This document shows positions 6,264 to 10,131 of a stretch of 10,131 bases of DNA, piece after piece. Position 1 is the first letter of the stretch, and each line of letters starts with the position of its first letter. The stretch is from contig DNAS01000188.1 in NCBI GenBank assembly GCA_003485185.1, forward strand, positions 8,243 through 18,373, in the 5' to 3' direction. Origin of the DNA: Phycisphaerales bacterium (GTDB taxonomy: Bacteria; Planctomycetota; Phycisphaerae; SM23-33). A program made the position numbers and the translations under genes. The notes beneath the pieces are model-generated. The model did no database searches. It was given only the letters and a program-made list of their open reading frames with translations, and was not told the origin of the DNA.

Positions 6264-7130
6264 TTACCCCGCCTTCCCACGCGAGGTGGCGGCTGGGATT
6301 CGGGGCAAACCGCCGGTTCCATACCGGGAGCGGCGATAGACGGTCGGGCTGCGCCCCAACCGATTTTTGAATTTGCGGGAAAAATAGAGCGCATCGGCGA
6401 AACCCACCCGGTCGGAAACCTGGGCGACGGTCAGGTTGGCGTCCCGAAGCAGGATCGTCGAGCGGCGAATGCGCAGTTCGTTGACGTAATGGACGGGGCT
6501 TTGGCCGAACTGTTGCCGAAATAACTCGCTGAACCGCGAGACCGACAAGTGGGCCAGCCGGGCCAATTCGTCCAACGCGATCGGCCGGTGCAGGTTGGCC
6601 TCGATGAACCGGCGGACGGCGTCGAGACGGACCGGCGGTTCGGAGGGGTCGCGAACGGCCCGGGCGATTTGCCGCGCCAGGACCGCGAGGTGGCTTTCCA
6701 GAATCAGCTCGTCCGGCGGGGTGAAACCGTGCAATTCGTCATAAAGCTGCCGGAGACAATTCTGCACGATCGGTCGGGCCGAGATCTGGAGAGGCCTGGC
6801 GATCGGCAAGCGGAACTCGGTCAGCAGTTCTTTCGTTCGCGGCCCGCCCAGCAACAGCCAACTATGGGTCCATTCCCGATCCTCCCGCCCATACACATAA
6901 GGTTCGTCGAGACGCCAGAGGATCGTGGTCTCAGCCGGCTGGGAAACCGTTGCGCCCTCCTGCCCGATCCGGACCGGGTCGTGAAAATGAATCAGCAGGT
7001 AGGTCCCGGCCATCTGCACGTGATGAACCAGGCGAGGCTGCATCCGCTCGTCGATGCCCAGCGCCTCGATCTGCAAATCGGTTTGGGGGCTGAGTTCGTG
7101 GCGGTAATAAAAGGTAGGAGTAGGTGTCAT
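6264..7130 (-). CDS. AraC/XylS-family transcriptional regulator, 288 aa
   Basis: A regulator with an N-terminal sensing part (about 1-150) and a C-terminal AraC double helix-turn-helix (about 168-268). The first helix-turn-helix is IALDELARLAHLSVSRFSELFRQQFGQSP (184-212); the second is LTVAQVSDRVGFADALYFSRKFKNRLGRSPTVYR (233-266), which carries the family's F-x-x-x-x-Y-F-S-R-x-F-K and G-x-S-P signature. The N-terminal part, with TYLLIHFHDPVRI and later ETTILWRLDEPYVYGREDREWTHSWLLLGG, resembles the cupin-like ligand domain of sugar-responsive AraC proteins. A short tail of about 20 residues follows the HTH. The ATG at 7130 has no clear Shine-Dalgarno sequence, so translation may be weak. It is divergent from the dehydrogenase at 7264, a typical layout for an activator of the right-hand genes, and it lies 119 bases upstream of the LacI gene on the same strand. 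Confidence 0.93.
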   Translation of the reverse strand: MTPTPTFYYRHELSPQTDLQIEALGIDERMQPRLVHHVQMAGTYLLIHFHDPVRIGQEGATVSQPAETTILWRLDEPYVYGREDREWTHSWLLLGGPRTKELLTEFRLPIARPLQISARPIVQNCLRQLYDELHGFTPPDELILESHLAVLARQIARAVRDPSEPPVRLDAVRRFIEANLHRPIALDELARLAHLSVSRFSELFRQQFGQSPVHYVNELRIRRSTILLRDANLTVAQVSDRVGFADALYFSRKFKNRLGRSPTVYRRSRYGTGGLPRIPAATSRGKAG

Positions 7131-7263
7131 GTCGTAAGAACGTCCATGGAATCCGCAAAAACCTCCATTCCAACAACGCGATTAAAAGCTATTATCGCAT
7201 CCTGCGTGTAAACGGGTAAGAATAATTTACATACTTTACGTCCTGTTCCGCAAGGAGTCGGTC
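7131..7263. promoter_or_regulatory. divergent control region between araC-type gene and dehydrogenase
   Basis: This 133-base gap is AT-richer than its surroundings and must hold both divergent promoters. Two dyads stand out: GCGAT (7178-7182) with ATCGC (7194-7198), and TGTAAA (7207-7212) with TTTACA (7226-7231). -10-like hexamers are TATTAT at 7190-7195 and AATAAT at 7221-7226 on the plus strand, and GATAAT at 7197-7192 on the minus strand; none has a convincing -35 at the right distance. TTTAC also repeats directly at 7226-7230 and 7235-7239. The dyads are candidate AraC-type or other regulator sites. No gene is seen here. Confidence 0.45.
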
Positions 7264-8289
7264 ATGGGCAAAAGGCTTGTTCTGGAAGGTCCGGAAACAC
7301 TCGTCTGGAAGGAATATGAGGAACCGCCGTTGAAACCCGGGCAAGTCCGGGTCGTCAGCAAGTATTCCGCCGCCAAGCACGGCACGGAAATGGCGCTCTA
7401 CAAGGGCTACTCCAATTTCCGCGGAGGTTGGAACAACGAATTGAAGCTCTTCGAGGGCGGCAAACCGTCCAATCCGTATCCGCGCTCGGTGGGCAACATG
7501 TTCGTGGGCGAGGTTTCCGAGGTCGCCGCCGACGTCGCGAACTTCTCCGTCGGCGACACCGTCTTCGGGCACGATGGTTTTGCCGACACGCATGTGGTCG
7601 ACGCCGTCAGGCTCCGCAAGCTGCCCGGGAACATGAGCTGGCAGGCGGCGGTCTGCATCGATCCGGCGGAGTTCGCGTTCGGCGCGGTTCGGGACGGGAA
7701 CATTCGCATCGGTGACCGGGTGGCCGTCTTCGGCATGGGCGCCATCGGGCTGGTGGCGGTGCAACTGGCCAAGATGTCCGGCGCGACGAAAGTCATTGCC
7801 GTGGATCCGCTCGCCAATCGTCGCCAGGCCGCCCGGAAGTGCGGCGCCGACGAAGTCGTCGATCCGACGGCATGCGACGCCGGCAGGACCATCAAGGAAA
7901 TGACCGCCAAGCTCGGCGCCGATGTCTGCATCGAGGTGAGCGGCAGCCGACAGGCGTTGCAGCATGCCGTTCGCGGCGTGGCGTTTGGCGGCACGGTGGT
8001 CTGCGTGGCCTACCCCCCGCCGTATGACGCGGGTCTGGATTTCGGCGCCGAGGCGCACCTCAACCGCCCGCAAATCGTCTTCAGCCGGGCCTGCAGCGAC
8101 CCCAACCGCGAGCATCCGCGATGGTCCGACGAACGCATTATAGCGTGCTGCTTCGAATTGCTGGCGGCCGGTGCGATCCGCGGCGAGGCCATCGTCGACC
8201 CCGTCGTCCCGTTTGCAAAAGTCGCAGAGGAATACGAGAAAATCGCCCGCGATCCCGGCGCGAACATCAAATTGGGATGTAAACACTAA
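7264..8289 (+). CDS. MDR-superfamily dehydrogenase (zinc-type alcohol dehydrogenase-like), 341 aa
   Basis: A medium-chain dehydrogenase/reductase, probably NAD-dependent, acting on a sugar, polyol or sugar acid. The GroES-like catalytic half is followed by a Rossmann half with the nucleotide loop G157-M-G-A-I-G162 and an acidic residue after strand 2 (AVDP, Asp181), which favours NAD over NADP. It contains the family's GDTVFGHDGFADTHVVDA and ends with VPFAKVAEEYEKI. The usual zinc ligands are changed: where Zn-MDRs have Cys-Gly-(T/S)-Asp it reads H39-G-T-E42, and the G-H-E motif reads G77-N-M79. The structural-zinc cysteine lobe is also absent. It may therefore work without zinc, or bind metal differently. 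AAGGAG lies 8 bases before the ATG. It is the first gene of the right-hand cluster and is followed 92 bases later by a TIM-barrel isomerase-like gene, consistent with an oxidise-then-isomerise route. Confidence 0.9.
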   Translation: MGKRLVLEGPETLVWKEYEEPPLKPGQVRVVSKYSAAKHGTEMALYKGYSNFRGGWNNELKLFEGGKPSNPYPRSVGNMFVGEVSEVAADVANFSVGDTVFGHDGFADTHVVDAVRLRKLPGNMSWQAAVCIDPAEFAFGAVRDGNIRIGDRVAVFGMGAIGLVAVQLAKMSGATKVIAVDPLANRRQAARKCGADEVVDPTACDAGRTIKEMTAKLGADVCIEVSGSRQALQHAVRGVAFGGTVVCVAYPPPYDAGLDFGAEAHLNRPQIVFSRACSDPNREHPRWSDERIIACCFELLAAGAIRGEAIVDPVVPFAKVAEEYEKIARDPGANIKLGCKH

Positions 8290-8292
8290 TCG

Positions 8293-8316
8293 TCCGGATA
8301 AAAAAACGATTCCGGA
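8293..8316 (+). other. small dyad after the dehydrogenase gene
   Basis: TCCGGA occurs at 8293-8298 and again at 8311-8316. Because the hexamer is self-complementary, the copies can pair as a 6-base stem with a 12-base A-rich loop. It starts 4 bases after the dehydrogenase stop. It is not a typical terminator because the A-run is in the loop. Confidence 0.25.
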
Positions 8317-8335
8317 ATGAACCCACAAACTCGGC

Positions 8336-8356
8336 GCTCCTTCGTCCCGAAGGGGC
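8336..8356 (+). other. 9-bp hairpin in the leader of the isomerase gene
   Basis: GCTCCTTCG (8336-8344) pairs with CGAAGGGGC (8348-8356) around a 3-base loop, with a single G-T wobble. It ends 25 bases before the chosen start at 8382 and sequesters AAGGGG, which would otherwise be the ribosome site of the upstream ATG at 8358. No T-run follows, so a processing, stabilising or translational role is more likely than termination. Confidence 0.45.
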
Positions 8357-8371
8357 AATGAGAGCGAAATC

Positions 8372-8375
8372 GGAG
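8372..8375 (+). promoter_or_regulatory. ribosome binding site fixing the isomerase start
   Basis: GGAG lies 6 bases before ATG 8382. The alternative ATG at 8358 has its AAGGGG only 2 bases away and buried in a hairpin. Confidence 0.65.
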
Positions 8376-8381
8376 AAACCC

Positions 8382-9161
8382 ATGCGCATCAAGCAATCCC
8401 TCTGCTATCCCCTGTTCCCGGCCGAGAACATGAGCCTGGACGCCTACTTCGCCAAACTGGCGGAGATCGGTTTCCAGGCGTTCGAGACCTGGGAACGCCC
8501 CGCCAATTTCATGGAGCTCGTCCAGGCTGCCAAAAAGCGAGGCTTGGCCTTGGCGAGCTTCGGCGGCCACGGAACGCTGGCGTCGGGCCTGATCGACAAG
8601 ACGCAACATGACCGCATCGAGGCGGAATTGAGAACCAGCATCGACATCGCCGCCGACCTCGGCACGCCGGGCGTCATCTGCTTCAGCGGAAACCGCATCG
8701 AAGGCCTCAGCGACGAGCAGGCGATCGACATCGCCGCAGCCGGCCTGTCGCGGGTGATCGGCTACGCCGAGAAAAAGGGCGTGAACCTCAACATGGAACT
8801 GCTCAACAGCAAGGTCAACCACCCCGGATACGCCTGCGACAAATCCGCCTTCGGCCTTGCCTTCTGCAAGAAGGTCGGCAGCCCCCGCGCCAAGCTGCTG
8901 TACGACATCTACCACATGCAGATCATGGAAGGCGACCTGATCCGGACGATCACGGAAAACATTCAAACCATCGGGCATTTCCACACGGCCGGCAACCCCG
9001 GACGGAACGACATGGACGACACGCAGGAGCTGAATTACCGGGGCATCTGCAAGGCGATCGCGGCCACCCCGTACGAGTATTACGTCGGCCACGAGTTCCG
9101 GACCAAGCGGACGGACAAGTTCCAGGGACTGCGGGAAGCGTTCGAGCTCTGCAACCAATAA
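8382..9161 (+). CDS. hydroxypyruvate isomerase-like / sugar-epimerase TIM barrel, 259 aa
   Basis: A xylose-isomerase-like TIM-barrel enzyme of the hydroxypyruvate isomerase (Hyi) group, expected to isomerise or epimerise a small sugar or sugar acid in the cytoplasm. Family marks are MELLNSKVNHPGYACD (138-153), LLYDIYHMQIMEGDL (172-186), IGHFHTAGNPGR (197-208) with ELNYRGI shortly after, and YYVGHEF (233-239). The likely metal ligands are Glu139, Asp175, His201 and Glu238. Characterised Hyi proteins read IQ/IA at the third position, whereas D-tagatose 3-epimerases use His, so the substrate may differ from hydroxypyruvate. The ATG at 8382 is chosen over one at 8358 because GGAG lies 6 bases upstream and the resulting 259 residues match the family's usual length near 258. 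It lies 92 bases after the dehydrogenase and 80 before the UroD-like gene, on the same strand. Confidence 0.9.
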   Translation: MRIKQSLCYPLFPAENMSLDAYFAKLAEIGFQAFETWERPANFMELVQAAKKRGLALASFGGHGTLASGLIDKTQHDRIEAELRTSIDIAADLGTPGVICFSGNRIEGLSDEQAIDIAAAGLSRVIGYAEKKGVNLNMELLNSKVNHPGYACDKSAFGLAFCKKVGSPRAKLLYDIYHMQIMEGDLIRTITENIQTIGHFHTAGNPGRNDMDDTQELNYRGICKAIAATPYEYYVGHEFRTKRTDKFQGLREAFELCNQ

Positions 9162-9209
9162 TCCCGCCCCGCTGGGTTCGCCGTTCCCGCAGGTTCGAAA
9201 GGGCCCCAT

Positions 9210-9225
9210 GCCGGGGAATCCCGGC
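9210..9225 (+). other. GC hairpin just before the UroD-like gene
   Basis: GCCGGG (9210-9215) pairs with CCCGGC (9220-9225) around GAAT. It ends 16 bases before the ATG at 9242, next to the ribosome site AAGGA, so it could affect translation. The stem is identical to that at 5088-5104. Nothing else recognisable is seen in the 80-base gap 9162-9241. Confidence 0.4.
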
Positions 9226-9241
9226 GCACGAAGGACATCCC

Positions 9242-10131
9242 ATGACAAAGACCATCACGCCATGCAGGCCCAAGTGGAAGGGCGCCATGACGGATCGTCA
9301 GCGGTTCAACAACCAGATGCATTACCGCCTCGTGGACCGTTGCTTCAACATGGAGTTCGGGTACTGGAGGGACAATTTCCGCGTCTGGCCGTTGTTTGTG
9401 AATCACGGAATCGAGAACAACGACCAAGCCGATCTTTTCTTCAACTTCGATACCATCAAGGTCATCGGCACGATCAACGGTCCGACGTGGATGCACCCGT
9501 TTTTCCCGGAAGAGGTGATCGAGGAGACGGCGGACAAGAAGATCATCCGCAACTGGGACGGTCTGCTGGCCGAAGTGCCCAAGGACGGTCACCAGACCAT
9601 TCCGCATTACCTCAAGTCGTCCGTCGTGACGCCGGAGGACTGGAAGCGGGTGAAGGAAGAGCGTTTCCGCCGCGACCATCCCGACCGCAAGGTGGACGTC
9701 GAGGCTCTCAAGAAGCAACATCCCCCGACGCGGGATTACCCTTTGGGCATCTGGTGCGGATCGATGATCGGCAAGATCCGCGACATGCTGACCTTCGAGG
9801 GCCTGGCGTATGCGATGTATGATTATCCCGAGATGGTCGAGGACATGGTGGAGACCTCCTGTCTGCTGATCGAGGATTTTCTGGACCAGTTGCTGCCGCA
9901 CATCGATTTCGATTATGCCAGCGGGTGGGAGGACATCTGCTTCAAAAACGGCCCGATTGTTTCCGTGGACTTCTTTCGCAATGTGATCGTGCCGAGGTAC
10001 AAACGCATCTCGGCTAGGTTGCGAGCGCACGGCATCGACCTCTGGTACACCGACTGCGACGGCGACGTCAGGCCGATCCTGCCTTACCTGATGGAGGGCG
10101 GCATCAACTGCCTGTTCCCGTTCGAGGTCAA
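9242..10131 (+). CDS. uroporphyrinogen decarboxylase (UroD/MtaA)-like protein, partial, 296+ aa
   Basis: The frame is open from ATG 9242 to the window end; the C-terminus is missing. It opens MTKTITPCRPKWKG, and the later part has the UroD-like superfamily pattern: ASGWEDICFKNGPIVS (226-241), then VPRYKRISARLRAHGI, then TDCDGDVRPILPYLMEGGINCLFPFEV (270-296). The N-terminal substrate-binding motif of true HemE (W-[FM]-M-R-Q-A-G-R) is absent, so it is not the haem enzyme. Relatives include corrinoid-dependent methyltransferases (MtaA, CmuA), and many PVC genomes carry such proteins beside sugar genes with no known role. The H-x-C zinc motif of MtaA is not obvious: the matching stretch reads Y-T-D-C272. 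AAGGA lies 8 bases before the start. It follows the isomerase on the same strand and is probably co-transcribed with it. Function beyond the superfamily is unknown. Confidence 0.85.
   Translation, partial: MTKTITPCRPKWKGAMTDRQRFNNQMHYRLVDRCFNMEFGYWRDNFRVWPLFVNHGIENNDQADLFFNFDTIKVIGTINGPTWMHPFFPEEVIEETADKKIIRNWDGLLAEVPKDGHQTIPHYLKSSVVTPEDWKRVKEERFRRDHPDRKVDVEALKKQHPPTRDYPLGIWCGSMIGKIRDMLTFEGLAYAMYDYPEMVEDMVETSCLLIEDFLDQLLPHIDFDYASGWEDICFKNGPIVSVDFFRNVIVPRYKRISARLRAHGIDLWYTDCDGDVRPILPYLMEGGINCLFPFEV

Noticed and set aside
7192..8358. A 388-codon minus-strand frame opposite the dehydrogenase
   Set aside because: Antisense shadow; the plus strand has a clear Rossmann motif and ribosome site.
8358..8381. 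Eight-residue extension of the isomerase from the ATG at 8358
   Set aside because: Its ribosome site is too close and lies in a hairpin; the ATG at 8382 gives the normal family length and a well-spaced GGAG.
9208..9822. A 204-codon plus-strand frame starting at 9208
   Set aside because: It is out of frame with the UroD-like gene and reads as Arg/Gly/Pro-rich shadow; the frame from 9242 stays open to the window end and carries the family motifs.
8286..10030. Long minus-strand frames opposite the isomerase and UroD-like genes
   Set aside because: Both are shadows of recognisable plus-strand families and lack family motifs of their own.
1..10131. CRISPR array, tRNA, rRNA, insertion sequence or phage genes
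   Set aside because: No spaced repeats, cloverleaf-like stretches, transposase or phage proteins were seen on either strand.

Overview
The window looks like a carbohydrate-utilisation locus from a GC-rich bacterium of the Planctomycetota-Verrucomicrobiota-Lentisphaerota (PVC) group, most likely a Planctomycetota member of the Phycisphaerae type. Three things point there: a type II pseudopilin-like protein (FTLIELLVVIAII) with a degenerate C-terminal H...DG-type motif; a PEP-CTERM exosortase substrate ending VPEPATLALLGLGGLG plus an arginine tail; and a dense mix of glycoside hydrolases, LacI and AraC regulators, TIM-barrel sugar isomerases and UroD-like proteins. This placement is inferred from protein style, not from a marker gene.

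Left arm, all on the minus strand, in transcription order: an AraC-type regulator (7130-6264), a LacI-type regulator (6144-5116) with its own candidate promoter and operator, a PEP-CTERM protein (5023-4184), a pseudopilin-like secreted protein (4096-3428), a large secreted clan GH-A-like glycoside hydrolase (3316-293), and the first 52 codons of what looks like an alpha-L-rhamnosidase-type protein (158-1, running off the window). The genes are 80-135 bases apart, and most gaps hold a GC-rich hairpin, so this is a loose operon or a set of partly uncoupled units.

Right arm, all on the plus strand and divergent from the AraC gene: an MDR-superfamily dehydrogenase that has lost the usual zinc ligands (7264-8289), a hydroxypyruvate-isomerase-like TIM barrel with an E-D-H-E metal-site pattern (8382-9161), and a UroD/MtaA-like protein cut by the window end (9242-10131). 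The two arms share the 133-base control region 7131-7263.

A working picture, which is inference: the secreted hydrolase and the rhamnosidase-like enzyme cut a polysaccharide or glycoside outside the cytoplasm, the PEP-CTERM and pseudopilin-like proteins are surface or envelope parts made alongside them, and the right arm oxidises and isomerises a released sugar or sugar acid. The UroD-like protein could handle a methyl group, for example from a methylated sugar. LacI and AraC would each sense a breakdown product. No tRNA, rRNA, insertion sequence, CRISPR array or phage gene was seen.
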